Of a stretch of DNA of 48,353 nucleotides, positions 34,751 through 43,552 are shown piece by piece (position 1 is the first letter of the stretch; the number at the start of each line of letters is the position of its first letter). This DNA is from Comamonas avium (GTDB lineage: Bacteria > Pseudomonadota > Gammaproteobacteria > Burkholderiales > Burkholderiaceae_C): positions 26,139 through 74,491 of the forward strand of contig NZ_JACSQK010000011.1 in NCBI RefSeq assembly GCF_014836675.1, written 5' to 3'. The translations under genes were made by a program, and so were the position numbers. Below the pieces are notes generated by a model that made no database searches, was not told the origin of the DNA, and was given only the letters and a program-made list of their open reading frames with translations.

Positions 34751-35050
34751 ATGGCCACAGAACCTGCACCGCAACGAATTATCAAATCATGGCTTGGTAT
34801 GGGCATGGGCGTGTTCTGCACACTGCTGTCACTCGTCTCTTGGCTCAACACAAAAGACATTTCTTACCTTGTCGCCATTGCAGGCTTCATTTGCTGGACT
34901 TTTGCCTGGAGCCAGATGGGCGCCTCATTCAACCTGCCCCTGCGCGACATGTTCCGCCAGTCCGTACAACTGAGCCGCGCTTCACTCATCTGCACCATCG
35001 CTGGCTTGGCTTTGGTATGCACCTCACTGGCAATGCGCTGGCTGCTGTAA
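34751..35050 (+). CDS. small membrane protein of unknown function
   Basis: A 99-residue protein with three predicted membrane segments (about 13-31, 39-55 and 78-98), separated by a short charged loop (NTKDIS) and an amphipathic loop (FNLPLRDMFRQSVQLSR). No family is recognised. The ATG at 34751 is the first in frame; no strong ribosome site is seen. A terminator follows 25 bp later, supporting a real transcription unit. Confidence 0.65.
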   Translation: MATEPAPQRIIKSWLGMGMGVFCTLLSLVSWLNTKDISYLVAIAGFICWTFAWSQMGASFNLPLRDMFRQSVQLSRASLICTIAGLALVCTSLAMRWLL

Positions 35051-35075
35051 AAACAGCCCTCCCCAACATCTACAA

Positions 35076-35108
35076 AACCCGCGTAGCTCACACTGCGCGG
35101 GTTTTTTT
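35076..35108 (+). terminator. terminator
   Basis: AACCCGCG/CGCGGGTT with T-run, downstream of the gene at 34751. Confidence 0.9.
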
Positions 35109-35640
35109 ATTACAGAGAGCTTCACATGCTCATCAAAGCACTACTGCCGTTGATTGCTGTTTTTAAAATTCAAGTGCGGTGGGCACGAAGGCAAATACTT
35201 TGGCAAATAAATTGCGCAGCGCTACAAGGCGTGTAAGGGAGAGATCGATCAAGCACCAACTCAGGCAAAAACTGCCGAGCCAACTAACTACTCAGTATTT
35301 TTAAAAACTCAATCGATGACTCGCCAGCCCAGCCCCCTGCACAGACCTCAAAACCAAATTTGATACCGTCGCCCCCCTTCCCCTGTGCCCGGCCCTTGGA
35401 CAAAAGGCCCGGCCCCGCACAGCCACTGACCGCGCTTCAAGTTCGCCCTCGGTTAATGGCTTGTCATTCGCATCAGCAGCACCACCGGCCAAGTGCGCAC
35501 CCGGCGCGATGGGACTGGTTTTGCCAACCAGTACTTGGCTGCATACCAAGGCATTAATGGCCCAGCCATGCAGACCTGGCGGGGCAAAAACCAACGTGTC
35601 AGCAATCAAAAGCTGCAGTCACCTAAAGAGCGACGACAGC
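35109..35640. other. intergenic stretch, possible gene fragment on minus strand
   Basis: No supported intact gene. Between about 35410 and 35609 the minus strand has a coding-like segment (ADTLVFAPPGLHGWAINALV, then AGGAADANDKPLTEGELEA), open but without a credible start or a family match; it may be a phage remnant. The part from 35110 to 35340 shows nothing recognisable. Confidence 0.4.
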
Positions 35641-35898
35641 TCAGTCATCAAGATCCCCATCGTCGTCTTCGTCGGCAAGCAGTTCAACAAACACCTCAAC
35701 GCGTACGTGCGTCGGTGAGTGCCAGTTAAAGGTTCTGTCCAGAACCTCATAAATTGGCCCATCTTCAAACATACACACGCAGTCTCCTGGCAGTGGAACA
35801 GCGGCCAGTGCACCCACTTCATTGACATCAAAGCCGGGGATAGGGGCTGCGTCAGCAACATCTTCATTCACCAGTACAAACTCAAGAGTTACTTGCAT
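35641..35898 (-). CDS. 85-residue acidic orphan protein
   Basis: A small soluble protein beginning MQVTLEFVLVNEDVADAAPIPGFDVNEV and ending in a run of Asp/Glu (LLADEDDDGDLDD). AAAGGA lies six bases before ATG at 35898; the open extension upstream includes a hairpin and is rejected. The beta-rich look (PLPGDCVCMFEDGPIYEVLDRTF) suggests a compact domain. No family is recognised. A hairpin GCCCAC/GTGGGC lies in its leader (35915-35929), pointing the other way. Confidence 0.6.
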   Translation of the reverse strand: MQVTLEFVLVNEDVADAAPIPGFDVNEVGALAAVPLPGDCVCMFEDGPIYEVLDRTFNWHSPTHVRVEVFVELLADEDDDGDLDD

Positions 35899-36058
35899 GC
35901 TTTTTCCTTTGATACGCCCACAAAAGTGGGCATTTTTTTGCCGAGAGATTTTGAAATGACCACCTGAGAGCCGCGTGGGCAACATGCCCCCGGCGCGTCA
36001 AGCAGAGCCATCGAGCCATCAGGTGATGACTTGAACCACACCACCAGAGACCCCGATC

Positions 36059-36337
36059 ATGAGCGATAACACCGCACAGCGTGCGCCGGCCTACTTCTTC
36101 TACCTTGCGCAAGGTCACTGTCACAGCACTGCCGGCGAAGCTGCGCGCATGCTGCTGCACTGCTACAGCGGCCACCGATTCAGATTTAACGCAACCGATT
36201 GACAGCTGCTCGATGCCCAGCACCAGGACATGGCTCTGCAGATCAAGCGCATGAATGTGCACTGCACCCGTGAGGTGCACGAGCGTCTGAATGCCATGTA
36301 CGGCCACACTGAGTACTTGGGCCTGCGCTTTCTTTGA
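36059..36337 (+). pseudogene. phage-like hypothetical gene with an in-frame stop
   Basis: ATG at 36059 gives 47 codons (MSDNTAQRAPAYFFYLAQGH...FRFNATD), then TGA at 36200. The same frame continues immediately for 44 codons (QLLDAQHQDMALQIKRMNVH...GLRFL) to the true stop at 36335. The two parts read as one 92-residue protein in which a sense codon, perhaps TGG, has become TGA. The protein type is not recognised; the neighbourhood suggests a decayed prophage. Confidence 0.55.
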
Positions 36338-36387
36338 ACACTTGGCCTGTAAGTTTGGTCTCAAGGGCAAGGCAAAGAAAAACTGAC

Positions 36388-36738
36388 TTACTCCGGTACT
36401 ACCTGTTGACCTGCGCCCTTCGTGCGAACCACGTCAATCTTGTCAACGTCAAAGAGCAGATCCAGCACACCTTCAGCCAGCGCTCTGGTGCAGATACCAC
36501 CGCTTTTAGCCTGCTTATCTACCCATGGGCCAGCGCCAGCAGCACCCAATTGAGCATCTCTGCCGTACTGGTGTGCGAAGCCCCAAGCAAGGGCGCTACA
36601 GGACCACACCGAATCCACGCATGGCGCGAACTGCTGGGCAAGCTCGAATTTGTTTTGTGGCAAGCAGTCGAGCAGGGACAAAAGAAAGACCCGTGAAAAG
36701 CAATGGGCAGTTACTGGTGACCTACTTCTTTCAACCAT
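36388..36738 (-). CDS. possible orphan protein
   Basis: An open frame of up to 117 codons on the minus strand whose C-terminal half looks genuinely coding (VDKQAKSGGICTRALAEG, DLLFDVDKIDVVRTKGAG). The N-terminal part is less convincing and no start has a good ribosome site, so the true gene may be shorter or be a fragment. The opposite strand is open too (36334-36696) but its product is less protein-like. No family is recognised. Confidence 0.35.
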   Translation of the reverse strand: MVERSRSPVTAHCFSRVFLLSLLDCLPQNKFELAQQFAPCVDSVWSCSALAWGFAHQYGRDAQLGAAGAGPWVDKQAKSGGICTRALAEGVLDLLFDVDKIDVVRTKGAGQQVVPE

Positions 36739-36918
36739 ATCCACCACCAACAAAAAGCCCGCTTAACGCGGTCTTCTTACATCAGCTGCCTACAACTCAA
36801 GCACTTAGTGACACACGCATGCCATCAAGGCCAATCAGCGCATTGCCTTGTACAAACTTGTACCTGAACGGCAAAAAATCCATTCCTATAACCGCTCTTT
36901 TGCTGATTGTTCAGGCAG

Positions 36919-37524
36919 TTAGTCACCACTGAAGTCGAAATACAAAATATTTGACCAATTACCCAGCCCGAGATCATCGATAGATTTCATTAAATCGTGC
37001 ACAGGAACGGAGGATTTGGAGGTCCGGCCAAACAGCTTTGCGAAAAAGCCAGCAGATTTGTGCACCTCGATGGGGGGAGGCACCAAAGATTGCAACGCCC
37101 TTTCCACTTCAGGCTGCATATTTTTAAGCTCCTCAAGGAGCGCAAGGTTTTGCTCAAAAAGCGGTGTGTCGCCCATGTCAAAAATTTCACCGCACTCAAA
37201 AACAAAGTATTGATTTTGATTTTCTGGTCTGTTCAAAAATTCGATGGTTTCAGCAATCAAGTTCTGGGCTGCTTCAAGCTCAATTTGAGACAAGAAATTT
37301 TCAAGATTTTTTACGCCGGAGGCGTAGTCACCTATCAAAGCTATTTCCTCTGGATTTTCCCAAAGTGAAGAACGGCAAGTTTTAGGGTTACCAGAGAGAA
37401 GTAACTTGGAAACAATGGGTATTTCGTAATCCCATTCCGCAATCCCAATCATTTTTCGATCGTCAAGCTCATCGCTTGCCCCAGGGATGACATTGGTTGA
37501 GTAGAGATAGCAACGGTTAGCCAC
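36919..37524 (-). CDS. hypothetical protein, immunity-protein-like
   Basis: A 201-residue soluble acidic protein starting at GTG (VANRCYLYSTNVIPGASDEL) and containing GIAEWDYEIPIVSKLLLSGNP and a C-terminal YFDFSGD. The style (NRCYLYSTN start, WxYxIPxxxKxLLSG) recalls a family of uncharacterised bacterial proteins often seen singly near toxin loci, but this is memory, not a search. Its start overlaps the stop of the frame upstream (37517), so the two may be coupled. Codon use is more AT-rich than the housekeeping genes, a sign of transfer. Confidence 0.6.
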   Translation of the reverse strand: MANRCYLYSTNVIPGASDELDDRKMIGIAEWDYEIPIVSKLLLSGNPKTCRSSLWENPEEIALIGDYASGVKNLENFLSQIELEAAQNLIAETIEFLNRPENQNQYFVFECGEIFDMGDTPLFEQNLALLEELKNMQPEVERALQSLVPPPIEVHKSAGFFAKLFGRTSKSSVPVHDLMKSIDDLGLGNWSNILYFDFSGD

Positions 37525-37786
37525 AGTGATTATTCCGATGTATAAACGTAACAAACGTATGCCACATCAAGCCCCAGGGGCCTGCCCAGTCTGCGCCATC
37601 TGTCTCAGACAGTCGCTGGTGGATTAGTTCGTAACTGAATTTGTCAGGCACTATAACCGGAGCATCTGCAGGGCCGAAGTCAAAGTCTTCCTTGTGAAGT
37701 TCTGCAGCGACAAAGGCGGGCAAGAGCTGCCCGATCTGCGGCACACCATTCCTACCCGCGACCGCTTCGTCCAGGTAATGGACCAT
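37517..37786 (-). pseudogene. C-terminal gene fragment upstream of the 36919 gene
   Basis: Minus-strand frame whose last about 55 residues look coding (APVIVPDKFSYELIHQRLSE, GADWAGPWGLMWHTFV, ending FIHRNNHCG). Its N-terminal part (from about 37673 upward) is simply antisense to a DNA methyltransferase remnant, so the original 5' end seems to have been lost by recombination. Its stop overlaps the next GTG start, which suggests the two were an operon, possibly a toxin tail with its immunity gene. That role is a guess. Confidence 0.4.
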
Positions 37787-37976
37787 GGTGAGCCCTACGC
37801 CATTGTTGATATTGGCCTGCGCATGCTGTTTCCACGGGGGCTGTTTCAGGTACAAGGGTTTCCTGATAGCTACGAGCTTGAAGCCAGTACGGCTGACAGC
37901 CCATCGTCAAGACAGCCCAGGTGCGATGTGTGGCAACAGCGTGGTCCGCCACAGGCACTGGCCGCCAGCTAGCTAG
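37673..37976 (+). pseudogene. C-terminal remnant of a phage-type DNA cytosine methyltransferase
   Basis: The frame FLVKFCSDKGGQELPDLRHT, then IPTRDRFVQV, DIGLRMLFPRGLFQVQGFPDSYEL carries the typical C-terminal part of C5-cytosine methyltransferases (RMLxPRELxxxQGFPDxY). The following conserved AMCGNSV motif is in a different frame (about 37922-37946) and PPQALAA returns to the first, so there are two frameshifts. The catalytic half (PCQ, ENV) is missing. It is a dead fragment, probably of a prophage. Confidence 0.75.
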
Positions 37977-38049
37977 CTAGCTAAAGCTAACTACAGCTAA
38001 CGGCAGGCACTACACCAAGCCGCTTAACTCAACGCCAAGTCCACCTAGT

Positions 38050-38248
38050 GCGAACTTTCTTAGCCATGAGCGAGCATGCAGTCACGCAGATTGAGTGGTG
38101 CGCATGCGTTGCACAACCTTGACCGAACCCATGCCACTGGGACTCGAACACATCCACTGGAGTTCGCATTTATCTACACGATCATGGTCTGATAGTTATG
38201 CAACGCACCAACGATGACGATCAAAAAGAAATACTTTTCCTAAAATAA
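38050..38248 (+). pseudogene. decayed partial copy of the gene at 45958
   Basis: From about 38090 the DNA aligns with the 3' half of the gene at 45958-46293 (shared AGTCACGCAG, GCACAACCTTGACC and GCCACTGGGA blocks). After a one-base shift it reads CHWDSNTSTGVRIYLHDHG followed by LIVMQRTNDD and EILFLK to a TAA at 38246, closely matching the intact protein's C-terminus. The 5' part is gone. A tetranucleotide AGCT run lies upstream at about 37966-37984. Confidence 0.8.
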
Positions 38249-38302
38249 AACATAGCAAATACCGCTTGCCAGATAAGAAATAGTGGCACTTTTAATGAAA
38301 AC

Positions 38303-38337
38303 AAAGCCCGCTGATGATGCATCGAGCGGGCTTTTTA
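38303..38337. terminator. bidirectional terminator
   Basis: AAAGCCCGCT/AGCGGGCTTT with T-runs on both sides; it lies 14 bp past the small lipoprotein gene on the minus strand. Confidence 0.85.
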
Positions 38338-38350
38338 TGGGCACGTTGTA

Positions 38351-38509
38351 TTAGCAGTTGCCTTTTTTGGCTTGGCCGGGGGGACAAAACCCCCCGTGGT
38401 CGTGCCCACCGCTGTGTCCAGGGTCAACGACAACCGAGCCGCTCGGTGTATACACCGCACAGCCTGTCAAGAAAGTGGCCAGCAAGATCAGACCAAATAG
38501 TTGCTTCAT
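38351..38509 (-). CDS. 52-residue lipoprotein
   Basis: A small predicted lipoprotein: MKQLFGLILLATFLTGC is a signal with lipobox LTGC, so Cys17 would be lipidated. The mature part is short (35 residues), Gly/His-rich in the middle (GHSGGHDHGG) and ends PPGQAKKGNC. The His pairs could bind metal. It is too short for most gene callers. No strong ribosome site is visible, but signal, length and the downstream terminator make it a credible gene. Confidence 0.6.
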   Translation of the reverse strand: MKQLFGLILLATFLTGCAVYTPSGSVVVDPGHSGGHDHGGFCPPGQAKKGNC

Positions 38510-38542
38510 TTTTGTTAATGAAAGAGTTGGAGCAGATGCAGT

Positions 38543-38910
38543 TTAGACCGCGTCATCTTGGAATTTTGTGTACTTTTGTTCATCTCCAGATCGCCCTGCC
38601 CACAACGCGCAGTCTTTTTCTGTGGAGCCAACTATTGCACAAAGTATTTTTTCTCCATAAGGAGTTAAAGCAGCTTTTAGATCAACAGTGATATCACGCT
38701 CAATGACATCTGTAGCTGCTGCATACTGCCAAAGCCGGCTACATAGCAGCAAAGCAAGGCCGCTGTTTCAAAAACACCTCGCTTCTCAACGACGCGAATA
38801 GCTTCGAGCAGCTTGCTGCCTGTATTTCCTCTAATGTCATGGCTTCTGACAAGGAAACAAATCTCGCTTAGCAGGCTACAGCAGCGATCCGCATAGGTTT
38901 CACTCTGCAT
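38543..38910 (-). pseudogene. hypothetical gene interrupted by a frameshift
   Basis: Two overlapping minus-strand frames appear to be one gene. Frame 1 (from ATG at 38910) reads MQSETYADRCCSLLSEICFL and continues to YVAGF; frame 2 supplies AAATDVIERDITVDLKAALT to QKYTKFQDDAV, ending at 38543. The switch lies at about 38735-38750. The joined product would be about 127 residues. No family is recognised. A programmed shift is possible, but no clear slippery heptamer was seen, so decay is more likely. Confidence 0.5.
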
Positions 38911-39325
38911 TTTTCATTGTTTTTCGTACCATTCATTAGCAATAGCCTTGAATGCGCAGCTGCTGCATTGTTCTTTTTCGCTTGGCATCGAGCTTCAATG
39001 GGGTCAATGCGTTCTGCTCAGCTTTGGCCACGAGTACAGCGGCCAGCCCAGCCTGCTCGAGCTGCCACAGCACATTGCCAGGGCAGACACCATGCCCGAC
39101 GACACACAGCTTGCCGCCCTTGCCGCGGCCTGCACCAACTGCCTAAGCGAACGCGCCCAGATCCACGAGCTACGTGCCGCACAAGCTGCTGCGCCTCCTC
39201 TGCTACCGCCTCGGTCAGCTCCATCACCTCGGCAGCGCCCATAGCACCCCACATTGGCAGCAACAGCAAGCCCCAGCCACCGCTCACCTTCCGGGCAGTG
39301 TTAATGTGACGGGCGGGCAGGCTTT

Positions 39326-39373
39326 ATTTAATAGCCGCTAACGCTTATTGGTTAAGCATTAGAGCGCTATTTC
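39326..39373. repeat. dispersed AGCG palindrome, short-loop copy
   Basis: AATAGCCGCTAACGCTTA and TAAGCATTAGAGCGCTATTT are close reverse complements separated by only a few bases. It is the most compact copy in the window. Confidence 0.6.
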
Positions 39374-39386
39374 ATTCAAATTTCTT

Positions 39387-39417
39387 GAAAAAACCTGCCA
39401 GTTTGCACCGGCAGGGT
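39387..39417 (-). terminator. terminator without an upstream gene
   Basis: ACCTGCC/GGCAGGG hairpin with loop AGTTTGCACC and a T-run on the minus strand. The loop and stem nearly repeat the terminator of the autotransporter at 47187-47220 (shared CTGCCAGTTTGCACCG). No intact minus-strand gene ends here. Confidence 0.7.
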
Positions 39418-39777
39418 TTGGGTTTGTTGAGCGCAGCAAACCTGATTGGTAGGCCTTGCGCAGCTTTAACTTAGTCGGATTGCTGCGCGCCATGCAGTCA
39501 TTGCGCCACAGCAAGACAACTTGCCGCGTAAACCACGCCCCTGAACACATATGCCTGCACCCAGATATATCTACACCTACATTCATGGCGTGCAGTTGTA
39601 AACAGCGCCGCTCAAAAATCATAAAAAAACTGAAAAATACCTGAAATCAGTTATTTCCAATGCGAGTTTTTGTTAATAGCATCTAGACAAAACCCCGTGC
39701 CAGACCGCGCTGGTTCATTGGCGGTTGCCGGTGCTTGCCACTCGCAGTTTTTCACATCCCTTTTGCTTTGAACTTAT

Positions 39778-42700
39778 ATGGCTCCATTCTTTGGTCTGCT
39801 GCTGGACGCCGGCTTCCCACATCCATCCACCACGAAGGGGCACCCGTTGAGAGGTTGGCTACATGCCTTCTGGCGTAAGGGGCTGCTGATTTTGAGCTTG
39901 CTGCTATGCAGCAGCTATGTGCATGCGCAGGGAGCACCCACTGTCGCTGGTGTAGGCCCCAACAGCGGTAGCACGACAGGTGGCGACAGTGTGATCCTGA
40001 CAGGCACCAACTTTACCGGAGCCACAGCGGTGAGGTTTGGCGAAAAATCCGCCACCGGCTTTAGCGTCAACAACGCCACCACCATCACAGCAACCACCCC
40101 GACCCATGCTGCAGGCGCGGTGACCGTGGAGGTCACCACACCGGGTGGCAGCGCCGCCCTGACCAATGCCTACACCTATGTCCTACCTGCCCCGGCGGTT
40201 GGCCAGGTGAGTGCCACAGTGGCGGCCAATAGCAGCAGCAACCCCATTACCCTGAGCCTGAGCGGTGGCGCGGCCACCAGTGTCGCGGTGGTCAGCAGCC
40301 CGGCCCACGGCATCGCCTTGGCCAGCGGCACCAGCATCAGATACACCCCTGCCGCAGGGTATTCGGGCAGTGACAGCTTCATCTACACCGCCACCGGCGC
40401 CGGCGGTACCTCGGCGGCGGCCACGGTGACCATCACTGTCAGTGCGCCCCCCCTGACGATCACTCCGACGACTCTGCCCAACGGCACTCAAAGCACGGCC
40501 TACAGCCAGACCCTGACCACCTCCGCGGGCACCGTCCCCTACAGCTACCGCATCACATCCGGCAGCCTGCCGGCCGGCCTGAGCCTGGACATCAGCAGCG
40601 GCGTGATCAGCGGCACCCCCACTGCCGGTGGTACCTATAACTTCAGCATCGGCGTGCAGGACCGGTACAGTGCCACCGGCAGCCAGGCGTACAGCCTGAC
40701 GGTCAGTGCCCCGAGCATCACCCTGAGCCCCGGCTCCCTGAGCAACGGCACCGTCGGTGTTACCTACAACAGCAGCTTCAGCGCCTCTGGCGGCACCGCA
40801 CCCTACAGCTACAGCATCACATCCGGCAGCCTGCCGACCGGCCTGAGCCTGAACAACAGCACCGGTACACTCAGCGGCACCCCCACTGCCGGTGGTACCT
40901 TCAACCTGACCATCACCGCCAGCGATACCAACGGCGCCACCGGCAGCCAGACGTACAGCCTGACGGTCAGTGCCCCGAGCATCACCCTGAGCCCCGGCTC
41001 CCTGATCAACGGCACCGTCGGTACGCCCTATAGCGCAACCCTCAGCTCCACCGGCGGCACCGCACCCTACAGCTACAGCATCACATCCGGCAGCCTGCCA
41101 ACCGGCCTCAGCCTGAACACCGGCACCGGTGCGATCAGCGGCATACCAAGCGTCGCTGGCGCCTACAACCTGACCATCACTGCCACCGATACCAACAGCG
41201 CCACCGGCTCCCAGGCCTACTCGATCACCATCGGCGGCCAGGTGCCGGTTTCCACCGCCGTCATCGCAGTGGTGCCGGCCAACAGCAGCTTGAACCCGAT
41301 CACGTTGAATATCTCCGGCGGCGCCGCCACCAGCGTCGCCGTGGCCAGCGCCGCCAGCCACGGGACTGCCACGGCCAGCGGGACCAGCATCAGCTACACG
41401 CCTGCCGCCGGTTTCTCCGGTGCCGACAGTTTCACCTACACCGCCACCAACGCCAGCGGCACTTCCAGCCCGGCCACGGTGAGCATCACCGTCAGTGCGC
41501 CCACCCTGACGATCACTCCGACGACTCTGCCCAACGGCACTCAAAGCACGGCCTACAGCCAGACCCTGACCACCTCCGCGGGCACCGCCCCCTACAGCTA
41601 CCGCATCACATCCGGCAACCTGCCGGCCGGCCTGAGCCTGAACACCAGCAGCGGCGTGTTCAGCGGCACCCCCACTGCCGGTGGTGCCTTCAACCTGACC
41701 ATTACCGTCACCGACGCCAACGGAGCTACCGGTTCCCAGCCCTACAGCTTGCAGGTGCAGGCCCAGTCCGTAGTAGTACCACCCAGCAACCAAACCGTGG
41801 CCGCCGGTCAGACCGCCAGCGTCGACCTGACCCAGGGCGCCACCGGCGGCCCGTTCACCAGCGCCACGCTGCTGTCGGTGAGCCCACCGTCGGCGGGTAC
41901 CGCACGCATGACCGGCCCATTCACCATGAGCTTTGCCCCGGCTGCGGCCTTCAGCGGCAGCGCGGTAGTGAGCTTCAACCTGCAGGCCGCCAGCGGCAGC
42001 GTGGGCAACGGCTTCGTCACCTTCGCCGTGCAGTCGCGCCCCGACCCCACAACGGATGCGACTGTGCGCGGTGTCACCACATCGCAACAGCAAGCGGCCG
42101 TGCGTTTTGCGGGCACACAGTTGATGAACTTCACCCAGCGGCTGGAACACTTGCGCACCCCCCAGCGCAGCACATTCACGAACGGATTGCAGCTGGCCAT
42201 GCCCCGGGCAGTAAACACCCAAGTGCGCAACTGCCGAAGTGCCACCAGTTTGCTGGAGCAGCAAGAGTGCGTCAGCAGTCAGGGCCGCATGGAGCGTGGC
42301 AGCCTGGCTCCGGGATGGAGCCGCGCCGCGCAGCACAATGCAGCAGCGGCTGCGCAGGGCATGAATACGGAGCAGGCCTTTGCCTCCAGACCTCAGCCCT
42401 TAGGGCAAGACGTACCGCTTTCTGAGGTGGGTAGTGCTTCTGGCACCCAACGCTCTGTGACTGCTTCTCAGCAATTCATGGGCAAGATTGCTCCAGAACA
42501 TGCGCAAATGACGGCTCTACCAGCGGCAGACACCCCCATCGCCGAGCCGGGTAGCGCAGCACGCCCGCGCTTGGCCTACTGGACATCTGGCATGGTGGAT
42601 TGGGGTTTTGCAGACGCCACTGCCGGTCAAGATGATGGCCTGCGCTTTACCACCAGCGGCGTCACCATGGGCATGGACTATTTGCTGAGCAAAGAATGGA

Positions 42701-43398
42701 CGGTTGGCATGGGCATTGGCTTTGCCTATGACCGTACAAAGATTGGCAGCGAAGGCAGCCGCAACCACAGCAAAGGGGTGAGTACCGCTCTGTATGGCAG
42801 CTGGAACCCAGCACCTGCTTATTTTGTGGACGGTGTGCTGGGTTACAGCCGCATGAGTTTTGACACCCGCCGCTGGGTAGCCGATGCTGGAGAGTTTGCC
42901 CAAGGCGAGCGTGATGGCTCTCAGTGGTTTGCAGCCCTGTCTGCTGGGTATGAATGGCGCACTGAGCATTGGATGCTTTCACCCTACGGCCGTTTGCAAT
43001 TTGCCCGCAGCAGTTTGGATGCTTACACGGAAACAGGTGCGGGCTGGCATGCGCTGCGCTTTGAAAAGCAAAGCATCACCAACACCTCTGCATCGCTGGG
43101 CTTGCGCGGCGAAATCAGCCATGACACCCGCTGGGGTACGCTGCTGCCATTTGGCCGCCTGGAGCTGCAACATGACTTTGACCACCAATCCAATATGCGC
43201 CTTGGCTATGCGGACTTGGCCGGGTCTTCACAAAGCTACAGCATCAGCAGCACCGCACTTGGGCGTAACCGTGTACAGCTGGGGTTTGGTAGCAGACTGC
43301 AGTCACGGGTTGGTACGTTTGCGGCAGAAATGCAGTTCACACGCAGCAGCCACAGCTTTCAGCGTGGGCTGCGCCTGATGTACACCACACGCTGGTAA
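39778..43398 (+). CDS. autotransporter with IPT/TIG and repeated Ig-like modules
   Basis: A 1206-residue surface protein. An extended signal ends near Ala50 (LILSLLLCSSYVHA). Then comes an IPT/TIG domain (about 53-135), an Ig/cadherin-like module, three putative-Ig (He_PIG-like) modules with GTAPYSYSITSGSLPTGLSL, a second cadherin-like module, another He_PIG-like module, a linker, and a C-terminal autotransporter barrel (about 930-1206) ending in Trp. The barrel carries the passenger to the outside, probably as an adhesin. The modules at 40453-40587 and 41506-41640 are nearly identical DNA. Up to about 42050 codons are GC-rich and repetitive, then change, suggesting a passenger joined to a local barrel. 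No inverse-type elements are seen. Confidence 0.93.
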   Translation: MAPFFGLLLDAGFPHPSTTKGHPLRGWLHAFWRKGLLILSLLLCSSYVHAQGAPTVAGVGPNSGSTTGGDSVILTGTNFTGATAVRFGEKSATGFSVNNATTITATTPTHAAGAVTVEVTTPGGSAALTNAYTYVLPAPAVGQVSATVAANSSSNPITLSLSGGAATSVAVVSSPAHGIALASGTSIRYTPAAGYSGSDSFIYTATGAGGTSAAATVTITVSAPPLTITPTTLPNGTQSTAYSQTLTTSAGTVPYSYRITSGSLPAGLSLDISSGVISGTPTAGGTYNFSIGVQDRYSATGSQAYSLTVSAPSITLSPGSLSNGTVGVTYNSSFSASGGTAPYSYSITSGSLPTGLSLNNSTGTLSGTPTAGGTFNLTITASDTNGATGSQTYSLTVSAPSITLSPGSLINGTVGTPYSATLSSTGGTAPYSYSITSGSLPTGLSLNTGTGAISGIPSVAGAYNLTITATDTNSATGSQAYSITIGGQVPVSTAVIAVVPANSSLNPITLNISGGAATSVAVASAASHGTATASGTSISYTPAAGFSGADSFTYTATNASGTSSPATVSITVSAPTLTITPTTLPNGTQSTAYSQTLTTSAGTAPYSYRITSGNLPAGLSLNTSSGVFSGTPTAGGAFNLTITVTDANGATGSQPYSLQVQAQSVVVPPSNQTVAAGQTASVDLTQGATGGPFTSATLLSVSPPSAGTARMTGPFTMSFAPAAAFSGSAVVSFNLQAASGSVGNGFVTFAVQSRPDPTTDATVRGVTTSQQQAAVRFAGTQLMNFTQRLEHLRTPQRSTFTNGLQLAMPRAVNTQVRNCRSATSLLEQQECVSSQGRMERGSLAPGWSRAAQHNAAAAAQGMNTEQAFASRPQPLGQDVPLSEVGSASGTQRSVTASQQFMGKIAPEHAQMTALPAADTPIAEPGSAARPRLAYWTSGMVDWGFADATAGQDDGLRFTTSGVTMGMDYLLSKEWTVGMGIGFAYDRTKIGSEGSRNHSKGVSTALYGSWNPAPAYFVDGVLGYSRMSFDTRRWVADAGEFAQGERDGSQWFAALSAGYEWRTEHWMLSPYGRLQFARSSLDAYTETGAGWHALRFEKQSITNTSASLGLRGEISHDTRWGTLLPFGRLELQHDFDHQSNMRLGYADLAGSSQSYSISSTALGRNRVQLGFGSRLQSRVGTFAAEMQFTRSSHSFQRGLRLMYTTRW

Positions 43399-43437
43399 CC
43401 GGGCTTAAGCCACCGCAATAGCTCTGCACGCTAAACA

Positions 43438-43474
43438 CAAAGCCCCTGCCAGCCAACGCCAGCAGGGGCTTTTT
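43438..43474 (+). terminator. terminator of the autotransporter gene
   Basis: AAAGCCCCTGC/GCAGGGGCTTT with T-run, 40 bp after the stop. Confidence 0.92.
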
Positions 43475-43552
43475 AATGCTTACAAAATTCAAGCAAAATT
43501 TTCCTCAACCGCTTACACAGCAAGCGGTAGGAGCTGTCAAATCAATCAATCT

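Larger units (their letters stand above)
38911..39777. other. intergenic stretch before the autotransporter
   Basis: No confident gene. A plus-strand frame ending at 39244 includes a coding-like piece (MPDDTQLAALAAACTNCLSE, then RAQIHELRAAQ, from 39092) that may be a phage remnant. A dispersed palindrome (39326) and a terminator (39387) follow. The AT-rich 39600-39700 segment may hold the autotransporter promoter. Confidence 0.5.

Noticed and set aside
40183..42336. 717-codon open frame antisense to the autotransporter
   Set aside because: It mirrors the repetitive GC-rich codons of the passenger, gives a Gly/Ala/Arg-rich product without domains and has no ribosome site.
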